This document shows, piece by piece, positions 34,067 through 43,586 of a DNA stretch of 64,000 nucleotides (its first letter is position 1; the number at the start of each line of letters is the position of its first letter). The translations under genes and the position numbers were made by a program. The stretch is from Tetrapyrgos nigripes (Eukaryota > Basidiomycota > Agaricomycetes > Agaricales > Campanellaceae): assembly GCA_013368315.1 (NCBI GenBank), contig JAACJM010000103.1, positions 232,375 through 296,374 on the forward strand, read 5' to 3'. The notes beneath the pieces are model-generated. The model did not search any database, had not been told where the DNA came from, and saw only the letters and a program-made list of their open reading frames with translations.

Positions 34067-35095
34067 TAAATCTGGTATTGGACCTGCACTGGTAACAGAG
34101 GCAGTAGGGGTGGGAGCAATGGAAAATGTAGGACACGAACTATTTTCTTTTTCACTCGGACAGGACCTAACATTGTGCCTAGTCTGGTCCTCTGAGTCAT
34201 TGTTTGTCCGTTTGCGAGATGTCCGAGTATTCTGAGTAATTGAATGAGCAAGTGGAGAAGGTGTTTGCAGTGATGTATGGGGAAGGGGAGAGCCGTTACT
34301 AGTATTAGGAGTGGGGGTATATGGTGTGTGAGGGAATGGACTCCACCCAGAAATCTGAGAGCCGTTCACATAGTATGCGTAGGGAAGCCTCTGAGCAGAA
34401 GACTGAGGAGTAGTGGGGACAGCAGCCTGGAATGCAGAAGGTTCTGAATGCGGTCCATCAGTGCTTATGTTTGAGTTTGATGTTGATGGGTGTGTAGGAT
34501 GAGGATACAGAGGATACGGCATATAGCCATAAGGGTTGTAATAGTCACTCATCGAAGCAGGAACAAAAAAAGCTTAAAAAGTTTGAGCTTTTAAATTACA
34601 AGACTCGTTGCTAACGTTTGAGATCCACATGGAACTCATAGCCGAATTCGAAATTTAAAGTTATGATAAGCTTTTTAGGTAGTTACAAACAGGGTAGAAG
34701 AGGAAGGAGAGCGACGAGGAGGAGAGGACGCATTGTCGCCCCTATCCCAGCTTGAGAACAAGCATGCCATAACTATGAGGTCATATCCCAGTGCCGCTGT
34801 GATCCGAGTGATGGGACCTTCCATATATGGGTCCGAGTTGAGCTCGAGCGGAACTCACGGCGTGAGTTGACTCAGCTCAGCGCAATATATAAGTATGGAC
34901 ATATATGTCGTCATATCATATGATATATGCATGACCAGAGATCTTAGATCGATCAATAGAAAAGGCGCGCCGCCGGCATTTGGGGTTGCGCACAAGAGGG
35001 CCCGCCATTCCCTCCCCTCCCCTCCCTCACAGGCTCGGGGGGTCCCCCGAACCGGGGAGTCTCAGGCGGGCACACTAAAGCCTCGTTGTGCGCGA

Positions 35096-35305
35096 GTTAG
35101 ATGTTCTCAACCCTAACCTTTAACCAGTGCAGCTGCGCTGCAGGGCCTCCGGCCCCCCTAACTCTAACCCCGCCTCTTTGAGGTTTTGGCGGCTTTGCCG
35201 CGGGCCTACGGCCCAGAAACCCGAACCCTAACCAAACCCTAACCAAAACCCTAACCAAACGAACCCTAACACTAAGGCGAGGCTAGCGCCTCGCCTCGAG
35301 GTGTA
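35096..35305. repeat. telomere-like repeats and short GC hairpins within Q
   Basis: Interrupted ccctaa repeats occur at about 35112-35130, 35157-35170 and 35221-35272 (aaccctaaccaaaccctaac and further copies). Between them are compact palindromes: ggcctccggcc, gggcctacggccc, gcggctttgccgc, and ggcgaggctagcgcctcgcc at 35276-35295. Confidence 0.7.
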
Positions 35306-35316
35306 ATAAAAAAGTA

Positions 35317-35385
35317 CAAGTACAGGATCGAACCCACATTCTTTGCTCCAGCTTGACACGCTTAGCCAGTAGGCTACCAACACTT
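35317..35385 (-). ncRNA. tRNA-derived sequence (pseudo-tRNA or SINE head)
   Basis: On the minus strand this 69-nt sequence has a good acceptor-like pairing (aagtgtt with tgtactt), a D-arm-like hairpin tagcc-tact-ggcta that includes an A-box-like motif, and a 7-nt loop gtgtcaa closed by agc/gct, placing GTC at the anticodon position. It has a perfect B-box (ggttcgatcc), and a T run lies just downstream (35316-35308). The T-stem does not pair properly and the variable region is odd. I read it as tRNA-derived rather than a working tRNA-Asp. Confidence 0.5.
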
Positions 35386-35542
35386 ACTTTGTGTAGTAAA
35401 TGACAGGCATATAACGGTATATTGTGCGTTTTGGGAGAAGATCGGGTCTGATCGGTTCTTTTGGCTCCAGACCGGTCACGCAGATATCACGGTATATGAC
35501 GACATATGTGTCCGGACTTATATATCGCTCAGCGCAACACTA

Positions 35543-36811
35543 CTATTCGTAACCTAGAAGCGATAGGAAAAATGTCAATGAATCAAAACTTTCGCAAATC
35601 TGTACTGTTGTCCGAGAAAATTTACACAACTCGAGTCTATGATATAAACCTTCAGTTTATCAAACTTAGAGGGTTTTCCGAAGGATGTGGATACAAGCCG
35701 TGGAGGGCCGATGAGGGACGTTTTGTGACGGCGTATTGGCGGGGAAGTGATATATGTCACAGGTGTGACACATCGCCGCGTCAAAGATTTGCCGATGTGC
35801 TGAGCCTCTCATCTCCTAAACTGAGGTCGCAAATGCATGAAAAGACTGATACAACGACTCTTATTGCATTCTACTGTAGTTACTTACTGTCATTTCTAAT
35901 GTACATCAATTGCGTGTAAGGTACCATAAACAGGTTGACATGGAAACAAATGAAAGCTTAACGACGAAAACATGAGTGACTGCGACGAAAACATTGAGAG
36001 CGGAAGCGAGAAAGCAAAGTACTGGAAAGCAACTTCAAAGTAAAGAAAGGACGGTGGCAAAATGAAATGGAAATCATGATGGTCCATGAAACTGTTGTTG
36101 CGAGAAATGATACATAAGCTGCCCCTGCGGCCATGAAGGTGGAATCTGAGCTTGCAGAGGAATTGGCTGATGATGAAAGGAATATTGGGGACACGGTGAT
36201 GGAGGAGGATGTGCTGGAAGAGCTCCAGTGTTTGGAAGTTGCTGGACAAGGGGCAGATAAATAAAGTAAAGAGAATGAATTAAAGAGAATAAAGAGAGGA
36301 CCGTGTGGCTGAGCTGGGCCCTGCCCACCTCAGTGAAGGGTGAAGGTGCAGCAGGTTGACGGCGGCGAAGAAAAGAAGCGACACTGAAGCTTCTGACGCG
36401 TCGAGCGGAGTTTGAAATGCTTCATGCCGAGAAATTTGAGATTTCGACTCGTTCGCTGAGTAGGTACTCAAAACTCTTTAGATTTGACCATAAAAAGTAG
36501 TCATAAAGATACAAATGCCCACCATAATGTACTAGAACAAGCCTTGAATATTTTCCTCAGAGGAATACTGCGTTCTAAATTTTTTCACTTCTGTCACGCT
36601 CGCGGAAATGCAGTTTTTCCGTCATTTTCAGCCCATGGCAAACGTCTCGGTGAAGATCTGGTAAATCTGGTTACATATACATGCAGATAATGTATCAAGA
36701 TATCTACTGTATAAGTTCTATGAAGGGAGATGGGGGAGGAACGAAGATATGAACAGATTTCTTCAGAATCTATCACTTCTAGGGTCCATATCACTTCTAG
36801 GTCACGAATAG
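35543..36811. mobile_element. element R: 1.27-kb TA-flanked TIR element
   Basis: The inverted repeats are ctattcgtaacctagaagcg at the left and the complement of tatcacttctaggtcacgaa at the right, 23 bp long with 2 differences. They are flanked by TA (35541-35542 and 36812-36813). The TA is the last dinucleotide of the hAT right end, and removing R joins the hAT terminus directly to the hAT target duplication. The open frames inside (35575-35919 on +, 36328-36074 on -) show no recognised domain. A second copy of tatcacttcta lies at about 36768. Confidence 0.78.
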
Positions 36812-36821
36812 TAGTAACAAA

Positions 36822-36937
36822 TGACTTCATGCGGAGATCTCCGTTTCAAAATTTAAATCCCCCTTGCCAGGACCGGCTGACCGATCGGTGGGACACGTCC
36901 CTCTCCTCCCTCCGGTCGGATCGGATCGGAGTCGGGG
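36822..36937. repeat. displaced tail of 2-kb repeat copy Y
   Basis: This matches 26366-26470 of copy X, from gagatctccgtttcaaaatt through the gatcggtgggac segment. It proves that everything between 28957 and 36821 is inserted sequence. Confidence 0.8.
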
Positions 36938-37623
36938 ATTTACCCAGCTTTTGCCTTTGTGTCTTGCCTGAACCCCTCTGAAAATAAGGGCAGAATCGAT
37001 TGCAATGTGGATAGGACACTGGAATATAGAGCATCGGTACCGTACTTTTACGACGTGATATTCCTGGTTTTCCCTACAAAGTTTTTGCTCGCAATTATCG
37101 TTATGACAGCTTTTTTGTATGTCCGTCTCTGCGTAGAATTACGTGGACCTTGCAACTGCGTACCTTTCCGCAGAGGAGATGCCTGAAAGGAATATTGGGC
37201 GAAACAACGGTGCGTTTCTCTAAAATACATACTTCTATGGGGAGCGACCTCACCGCACCGACATCACCGGAAGATGATCTTATTAATAAGCTAGCCTGCT
37301 AGCTTGAGTCTGCCTAGGAAGCCAAGCACGAAGAGTCTGTAAATCTTCGACAAATGTTCAGCTTCGTCTTAGGTACCAATCGTCGCACTAGCGGCTGATG
37401 GCGGAATTCCGTAAATGGCTCGCTGTACAATTTCAAGAACAGGTGAGTCATTGAACATATGCCTTGAGTGTTCAACTGAAGTATGTATATCAGCTGCAGC
37501 TTAAGAGAGCCGATATTGACCGGACGTTTAGTCATCTAGTAGGTGTGGCTTGAAGCTCGTCACCCTCAGGCGTCGTATTTAAGGAGGCAGTCAAATGTCA
37601 ACCATTGCCATCAAGTCTCATTC

Positions 37624-38438
37624 ATGTTCAAGTTCAGCAGCCTTTTGCTCACTGCTCTTCTCCTGGTTCCCACTTGGGCCTCAAGTGTGGCTCGTGGAGA
37701 TTATCCGCAGAGATGTGCAGACCTCCTGCCAGATCTCAGTGCTTTGCCGTGAGTCTCTCTCTCTCCACGATCTGATTGGCATTCTGGTCATAAATTCTGA
37801 TATATTTTGCATATAGAAATAAGACGAGCAGCGGAAAATTCATGATTATCGTGAATGTACAGGCAGTTGAAGGCGGGGTATGTCAACTGGCAGGGTCTTG
37901 TCTTTGTCTTTGGCGCTTACTGTGTTTCTCAGGAAGCGAGATTGGAAGAACTCGTCGAAAACATTCAAGCATTCGTAGCCACAGGTGCTGAGCCTGATAC
38001 TGTACGTTTCTCAGTCTCATCGTAAGTTTGGATGTATATTGATTAACCTCACAGCTTACTTATCGCCCAGTTCGTGTAGTGGACAGCAATGGTAACCCTA
38101 CCGGCGCATATGTCAACATTGTAAGTCTTGAATCTTGTAGTACGAATATTGGCCACCAAACGGACTCATGTATTATGTCGTTGTCTCATAGGAAGAGTAC
38201 ACAGGTATGCTACCCAGATTGGTCTGGCAGTGATGGGATGCTAATATTTCCTTCACTTTGTGTTCTAGCTAAGAGTGCTCTAGTATCTCATTTTCAGAGC
38301 GCAGCAGGCTGTCATTTTTTGCGAGAATCGCCTGCTTTGATCGCTTCACAAACCATTACATTAGTAGACGGTAAGTTCTTCTATCAAGCTAGCGCGAATG
38401 GCTCATGGTCTCATTAACTTCTGACCACAGAGTACTGA
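37624..38438 (+). CDS. small secreted protein, copy 2 (147 aa)
   Basis: Paralogue of 18413-19255 with the same seven exons and the same lengths (125, 61, 69, 66, 13, 102 and 8 nt). Exons lie at 37624-37748, 37817-37877, 37933-38001, 38055-38120, 38192-38204, 38269-38370 and 38431-38438. The signal-peptide-like start is MFKFSSLLLTALLLVPTWAS. The mature protein carries RCADLLPDLSALP, SSGKFMIIVNVQAVEGG, FVATGAEPDTLTYRPVRVVD and ends in VDEY. Cysteine positions are kept. The changes include conservative ones (for example DNNG to DSNG), and the frame is open throughout, suggesting both copies are or were recently functional. The family is not recognised with confidence. Confidence 0.75.
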
Positions 38439-38661
38439 GCTCTACTGTCAATATTCTTAATGCCTATGACTCGAATGGTAGCGTACTTCGTTTCCAGCTG
38501 TATATCTCGTTCTAGACATACTATAAATGTTGAATCCAAAAACCGTGACATTGGAAAGTGGACGATTTTCTAAAGTTAAAAGGCAAAAGAGAGGTACGTA
38601 TACAAGGTATGTATATAGTGCACAAGCTATCGATTTCTATCTTGTAAGTATACAAATACTT

Positions 38662-39469
38662 TTAAAGCTTCTCGTACTTCTCCAATGATTGCAAGAACTT
38701 TCCCCATCTACCATTATTCCAACTGGCAACGTCCTTCCATTCTGTGCTGTCTGAACCCAAGACAACCTTGGTCCACATCAAATACGCTCCCAACGCAAAG
38801 TCGGCAAAAGTCACGGTCTTACCACAAATAAACATATCTTCCTTTTCAAACCATTTCTCCATCTTCGCAAAGCCCTTTTCGACCTTTTGCCATTCAACCA
38901 CTTTCTTCTCTCCGCTCGGATACACCTCTTCCATGGGAATGGGCATTTTAGCCCTCAAGACTTTCTCACTGGGTGGATTCATGAGCCACGTCGTCGCAGG
39001 CATCAAGAATTGGAACATCGGCGCCAAGAAAGGCCAGGTCAAGACGTCGCTCCAAGGTGCCTGGAGCGTCCGAGTCTCGGGAGGGAAGAGCATGGGTCGA
39101 TCGGGATAGGTATCGTCGAGATATCGAGCTATGAGAACAGAATCGCTGATACCGCGCTTAGTAGTTGGATCATAGACTGCGGGGAGAGTATAGCACGGCC
39201 CAGGAGAGCCATCGGGGTAGGTATCAGTCGGCTGAATACTGAGCTTCTCCATCTCGCCTTTGATATCGGGGTATTCGACCCAGACTACCTTGTATGGAAT
39301 ACGTTTGTAGTTTAGAGCGTAGCTACGAGCCTCAATACCGTAAGTATCCGCTGTGGAGGGGATCAGAACTTGAAGTATGTACTTACCGGATTTTCCAGGT
39401 ATTGGGAGACCACGGCAACCCATTTTTGGCTGGGATGTCGTAGAAGGTGATAGTGCTATCATCGGACAT
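38662..39469 (-). CDS. glutathione S-transferase, Ure2p-like / fungal GST
   Basis: Two exons (39469-39387 and 39322-38662) joined across a 64-nt intron give 247 aa. The N-terminal thioredoxin-like half reads STITFYDIPAKNGLPWSPNT, WKIRYALNYKRIPYKVVWVE, then TLPAVYDPTT and ISDSVLIARYLDDTYPDRP. The SDS-type motif binds the gamma-glutamyl part of glutathione in this family. The helical C-terminal half contains KGFAKMEKWFEKEDMFICGK and VTFADFALGAYLMW. Conjugation of glutathione to electrophiles is the family role; the substrate is unknown. Unit 1 keeps only relics of this gene. It lies convergently downstream of the secreted-protein gene. Confidence 0.88.
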
Positions 39470-39479
39470 GTTAGCAAAG

Positions 39480-39832
39480 GGAAGTCTGACGATGAAATCG
39501 ATATCTGCTACGTTTATATACTCGTTTCCCATGTCATTTATCAGTAATATCCATCAGATTATTTTATGGTTACCGAGGATAGGGGCAATGGTGACAGATC
39601 CGACGGTGTTTTGAAATTAGCCGGAAAGCCGGCATATGCTTTTTTGCCTTCTAAACCTCCTCCTACTTTTCCAAGGCTTTCAAGGAGCGCAAGAATGAAT
39701 ACTTACTGGGTTTTCCTGTTACTGGGAGATTATGCATCACCCTGTTCCAGAATGCTGCAGGAGATAACTTCCATATCTCAACGGGAAGGGCCTCAGTGAA
39801 GCAAGGAAAGAGGGCCTCGTTCTTTCCTTGCT
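39480..39832 (-). pseudogene. second GST exon-1 relic and intergenic sequence
   Basis: At about 39690-39780 the complement carries a GST exon-1-like segment (SPSNRKTQ next to a gtaagt donor) with no second exon. The same relic is present in unit 1 at 20080-20150, so it predates the segmental duplication. Nothing else was recognised. Confidence 0.45.
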
Positions 39833-39943
39833 AGTAGGGACAAGGGGGGGGGGGGGGGGCCGTGATGCCGTGACATCGGGTTGGTCGGTTGGTCGGTCGG
39901 TCGAGGGCCGAGGTCTTAAAAAATTTTTGATATGAAATTTTTT

Positions 39944-40167
39944 TGAAGGGTCTAGAAGGGTTCTCAAAGTGTTTGCAACCTAATGTCGGTGTTCCTGACG
40001 CTAGAGACTTTGTCCCTACATCATACCTGTTCTGGCCCACTCGGAAATCCATCTCATGTCCTAATATAGATAGCTTAAGCCCCGACAGAAAGAAGCACGT
40101 ACACAAACGTCTAAGAAGAGAACTCGCCTTGTCATATCTGAAGGACACAGTTCAAGACTGGCCCTAA
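39944..40167 (+). CDS. possible upstream exon of the transposon gene
   Basis: An open stretch encodes PTSYLFWPTRKSISCPNIDS and KKHVHKRLRRELALSYLKDT and ends in a stop just before gtatgt. It has no ATG in a good position. It might be a 5' exon of the PHD gene that has been damaged, or part of an ancestral transposase. No domain was recognised. Confidence 0.3.
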
Positions 40168-40231
40168 CGTATGTAACAGTAATTTTGATAGACGGTTTTG
40201 AAGGAAAACTCACTTGATCTTGACTCCGAAC

Positions 40232-40996
40232 AGGCGACAAATGTGTACGAGGTATCTGAGCGAGAGAATCAAGAACCTATCATCAGCGAACCTGCGACGA
40301 GCGAGATTGAAGCCACCTTACCATCAGTTTCTAGAGTCCGTGCGTCTGGTAGTTGAAGGTTCCGAGTCCGACTCGGAGCAGGAAGATGAAGACCATCTAA
40401 ACTTATGGACTGATGGTCGAGTCCCATCTCAAGGTAGGTGTCAGTGCTGATGTTGAACTGATCTGGACGATACTAACTTACCAAACAGAATTACCGGTAA
40501 TGGCAGATCTCAGCCTTGTTGTGAATGATACAGACATGAGGCATACAGTTACTCCTGCTATAGAAGGTGAGTAATGTCAATTGGTATAAGGACATCATAA
40601 CCGAACACATTTTTAGATTTCCAGAGTGCAAATGTTGATCCCGCCAATGAAGAGAAAGGGATAGCAGAAGAAGAGCCATCTCTAGAGAAAGAATCGTCAA
40701 GACGAACAACAAGAAAACGTACTACAACACAAAAAGCAACTGAACAGGTCTCTTATGGTACCTGTATCTGCGAAGACACCATTCTTGATCCCAACGACCC
40801 CTTCATCATTAAATGTCGCGCTAACGGGTGTGAAACAGGATATGTAAGTTCTCGTGAAATTGACAAGGCTATTGACAGCTTACCAGTGTCATTTAGTACC
40901 ATCTGAGCTGTGCGGGTCTATCCAGACAGAGCTCTGACTGGATTTGTGAAGCTTGCAAAGCTCAGCATCCTCATAAAAGGAGTAAATGTTGGTAGA
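40232..40996 (+). CDS. PHD-finger protein encoded inside the transposon
   Basis: Four exons splice in frame (introns about 40433-40488, 40567-40617 and 40843-40895, all GT-AG). The N-terminal part is basic (MCTRYLSERIKNLSSANLRR) and then acidic (EGSESDSEQEDEDH). A Lys/Arg-rich stretch (SSRRTTRKRTTTQKATEQ) is followed by a C-terminal PHD finger: CIC, CRANGC, YYHLSC and WICEAC supply a complete C4HC3 zinc-ligand set with the expected Trp before the last pair. PHD fingers commonly read histone H3 tails. The start Met at 40232 is uncertain because an exon may lie upstream. Targeting of the element to chromatin is speculation. Confidence 0.65.
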
Positions 40997-41365
40997 ATAC
41001 TGTCTTGATACCATTGTCAGTAGCCGGTAAGTAGAGCTTAGCAGGGCTGGACAATTGATCCAATCGTGGTGTTTGCAGTACCATTGACTTTCAATTTTTG
41101 ACATTCGTAGTCTATATATGCAAAAGAAAGAGTATTTATAATGTTTTAGGGGGTTGGGAGCGACCGCGAAAGGCTTAGGGACTGATGTACTGGCAGCGTG
41201 GAGCTGAGACGATGACGCGGCTGGCTCATTACACGTGGAAACTTGCCTTATATGGTTTATTATGTAACTGGTCGCTCGGTCGGTCTCTCAGTCGAGACCT
41301 TGAAAAAATTTTCGACCCGATATCTTTTATTCAAGATTTGCCCCCCCCCCCCCCTTGAGTAGGGA

Positions 41366-42126
41366 CCTTACCAAGTATGCCTTGCTCTGTAATTTCATGC
41401 GATTAGGCATTCATAGAATAAGACCATCAGATGGTACAGTGATACGAAGTCTTACTACCCGTTTTCCTGGTCTAAGGTCTATTCTAGGTTCTCTTCGCTC
41501 AATGAATTTGGATTCGATTAACTTGGTCCCCGTTGCTATAAGTCCTGGATGCAATCGAGAGCGCTTGATTGACCGCAGCCACAAATGACTGCTTAAACCA
41601 TGGACGGTATGACTGCGACTGCAAGCTCAGAGAATGGCTTCGGGATGCGCAGCAGGAAAACACCTGCGGCCCGCAGCTTCCCATTGCCCTATTGCATTCA
41701 ACTATTCAGTGCCCTTTTTTGGTAATCTGGCCCTCTAATCACCCGGAATGTCAACAGTTGTAACATATTCTGCAGACATAGCGCGCCGTTTCCCTGATGT
41801 CCCTTTTTGCTGCGCTATTGATCGCTTATAATTATTGTCAGTCCTCCGGCAGATCCCATTCAGAATCCTTATTGCAGTGCATGCATTATCACTACCTGCA
41901 ATGATCGTGGCCATTCCGCGTAGATACTTATCCAGCGACCCAAGCTTACAGCGAGGCTCTCTTCATTTGCTGCGGTTAGGCTTGTCGCCGCCACCTTAAA
42001 ACGCCACCTCTTCATCCACCGTTCGTCAGTTTCTTTTCTCTTCTCTGCTTCAACCAAGTTTCAGCTGCTTCGTCTGTCTTTCACGCCCAAAAATTCTACT
42101 AGACCAAGACAAACCTATCGAGCAGT
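41366..42126. other. repeated tail segment and RTA1 copy 3 promoter region
   Basis: The first 400 bp repeat the tail of unit 1 (20205-20480), and parts repeat at 45203 and 46742. The segment from about 41770 to 42126 is similar to 46960-47500, upstream of RTA1 copy 4, so the promoter was duplicated with the gene. Confidence 0.55.
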
Positions 42127-43586
42127 ATGTTGGACACATATTCCCAAGCGCTTACTTCCCGGGTGGAAGATGGCAACTCTACTGGTCCTGAGCGCCATGC
42201 GCTCCTGGAAAGCCCTTACGGATATACACCAAATGCCTCGCTTAGTACTATGTTTTTGGCTTTCTTCATTATCGTGACTGGTAAGTCGAAAAAATTCGTG
42301 CATGGTATACGCGTCCTACAGTTCGAAGTATTGATTCATTTGATTTGCAGTCCTTCACCTTGTTCAATCTATCTTTTATCGTCGATGGTTCTTGCTCTAC
42401 ACCGTTGTGCTGTCCGGACTTCTTGAGATTGCTGGATGGATTGGACGTGTATGGTCGAGTCATGATGTCCTGCAGAGTAATCCTTACATGATTCAGTACG
42501 TCGCTTCCATATTCCATTTCAATTGTGTCATGCTCACCAGTATACGCTTCTAGAATCGTGTGCACGATCATTGCACCTACGCCATTGCTAGCGGCCAATT
42601 TCGTTATGTTTGGTAGAATCATTAGGAGGCTTGGAACGACTTATAGCAGACTCAGACCGAGATTGTGTAAGTAACAACTTGTTCCACCACGTCGGTTACT
42701 TACACTCTGCCACATCGACAGACACGAAAATCTTTTTCAGCTGTGTAAGTCCGGCTCTCATGAATTCATCTACTCAACAAAACCACCCGTTAACGCTTAA
42801 TGATTCAGGATATTATCGCTCTCGTCGTTCAATCAGTTGGAGGTGCCATCGCTTCTGGTGATGACAAACCCCAGAGTACCGTCGATCTCGTATGTATGTT
42901 TGCCATCATCCCCGTTCGTCTGATACTCAAAGCATCCTCAGGGAAGTAACATTATGTTGGGCGGTATCATCTTCCAGCTGAGTGAGTCAGACTCGACTAA
43001 CTACTTACTTCCTCGCTGACTTTCGTTCTTACCCACCGCAGTAATCATAACGTGCTTCTGCGTTCTTGCATACATGTTTTTCAGAGCACATCATGAGGAC
43101 AGGCCCGTACGTTCTACAGGCCCCGAGGAAACTCCACGAGGAAAGATACACGGGAAAATTCAGCTCCTGATCTGTGCTATTGGGTTCAATACAGCTTTGC
43201 TCTTCGTTCGGTGAGTAAGATTGAAGTTGGTTCTACGACTAAGTATATGAATAATCTTGGGACTTCAGTGCCATCTATCGAACGGCAGAGCTCGCAGACG
43301 GGTTTCAAGGCAAGATCATCACCACTGAATGGCCTTTCCGTGCGTACCCTTCTCATATTTACAATTAATGTAAAGCTCAATCATTTCAATCCGAAAAATA
43401 GTCGTATTTGACGCCCTTTTTGTCCTCCTCGCAACCTTTACCTACAACGTGTTCCATGTCGGGAGACTGATGGAAACCGAGGAGGAGTTCATGCTCGAGT
43501 TGAAAGGGCCCAAGTCACACGTATCGAACTCTTCTCAGAGTGATATTCCTTTGACCGGAAAAAGATGGGAATTTCAACAGGTTTGA
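42127..43586 (+). CDS. RTA1-family multi-TM membrane protein, copy 3 (intact, 326 aa)
   Basis: Nine exons (42127-42280, 42351-42495, 42554-42666, 42722-42744, 42809-42889, 42942-42981, 43042-43210, 43269-43339, 43402-43586) sum to 981 nt and splice without a stop. The RTA1 order is complete: ESPYGYTPN before TM1, YRRWFLLYTVVLSGLLEIAG, WIGRVWSSHDVLQ, IAPTPLLAANFVMFGRIIRR, FFSCDIIALVVQSVGGAIAS, GSNIMLGGIIFQLI, LFVRAIYRTAELADGF and TEWPFLVFDALFVLLATFTY. A hydrophilic tail follows. The family comprises multi-TM lipid-translocating exporter-like proteins linked to stress and drug tolerance. It is the only undamaged RTA1 copy in the window. Confidence 0.9.

Larger units (their letters stand above)
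29327..34552 (-). pseudogene. hAT transposase, interrupted and with nonsense codons
   Basis: The multi-exon minus-strand gene starts MSDYYNPYGYMPYPLYPHP with a Pro/Ser-rich N terminus. The frame is broken by the Tc1-like element (32431-34066) and resumes in a BED zinc finger (KCGIWKNSENGGITQNIRNH, then LTKYH). Next come NREWFWSLLVRWLVADDQ, the RNase H-like catalytic region (GRISYTSDMW, IGMITLDNASNNDTM) and the C-terminal hATC dimerisation domain (FQLALDVIPVQASAVPCERA, then FSSSKETD, about 29720-29600). At least three in-frame TGA codons occur where the family usually has Arg, for example after DLVNCA and after TDADQRS. They are most simply CGA-to-TGA changes. The protein is not functional. 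Confidence 0.85.
34886..35526. mobile_element. element Q: TIR element with 11-bp target duplication
   Basis: The left terminus tatataagtatggacatata matches the complement of the right terminus (tatataagtccggacacata) over about 30 bp, continuing tgtcgtcatat on both sides. The flanking sequence gctcagcgcaa is duplicated (34875-34885 and 35527-35537), an 11-bp direct repeat that is part of the hAT right terminus. There is no transposase. The interior holds GC hairpins, telomere-like repeats and a tRNA-like sequence. Two extra bases (tc) at the right end leave the exact border uncertain by 2 bp. Confidence 0.78.
28957..36821 (-). mobile_element. autonomous-type hAT transposon with three nested insertions
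   Basis: An 8-bp target duplication gtaacaaa lies at 28957-28964 and 36814-36821; copy X has a single equivalent site at about 26357. The left end starts TAGTGTTGCGCTGAGCTGAG (28965). The right end is the complement, gactcagctcagcgcaa (34869-34885), interrupted by element Q and completed by cacta (35538-35542), after which element R is inserted. The body encodes a minus-strand hAT transposase (29327-34552) split by a Tc1-like element. Without the three inserts, hAT is about 4.3 kb. Subterminal gagct-type repeats (28975-29030, 34838-34880) are typical of hAT. Confidence 0.88.
39841..41357 (+). mobile_element. CAAGG-terminated DNA element carrying a PHD-finger gene
   Basis: The termini are CAA plus 16 G (39841-39859) and 14 C plus TTG (41344-41357). 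A perfect 8-bp target duplication agtaggga lies at 39833-39840 and 41358-41365. The empty site is preserved in unit 1 at about 20195-20230 (cctcgttccccttaccaag). Subterminal ggtcggtcgg repeats and an aaaaattttt motif occur near both ends, as in the element at 49798. The 1517-bp interior holds a spliced gene with a C-terminal PHD finger and no recognised transposase. Confidence 0.9.
20600..41760. repeat. segmental duplication, unit 2 (RTA1 / secreted protein / GST)
   Basis: This is the colinear partner of unit 1, expanded by the gag-only copia element (22451-24114), the 2-kb repeat pair with its nested transposons (24453-36937) and the PHD-bearing element (39841-41357). It retains an intact secreted-protein gene and an intact GST; its RTA1 copy is frameshifted. 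Confidence 0.8.

Noticed and set aside
35317..35385. Functional tRNA-Asp gene
   Set aside because: The T-stem does not pair and the sequence lies in a transposon; I kept it only as tRNA-derived.
24453..36937. Helitron assignment for the X-Y pair
   Set aside because: The 5' TC and A/T insertion context fit, but no CTRR 3' end with a preceding hairpin was convincing and no Rep/helicase was seen.
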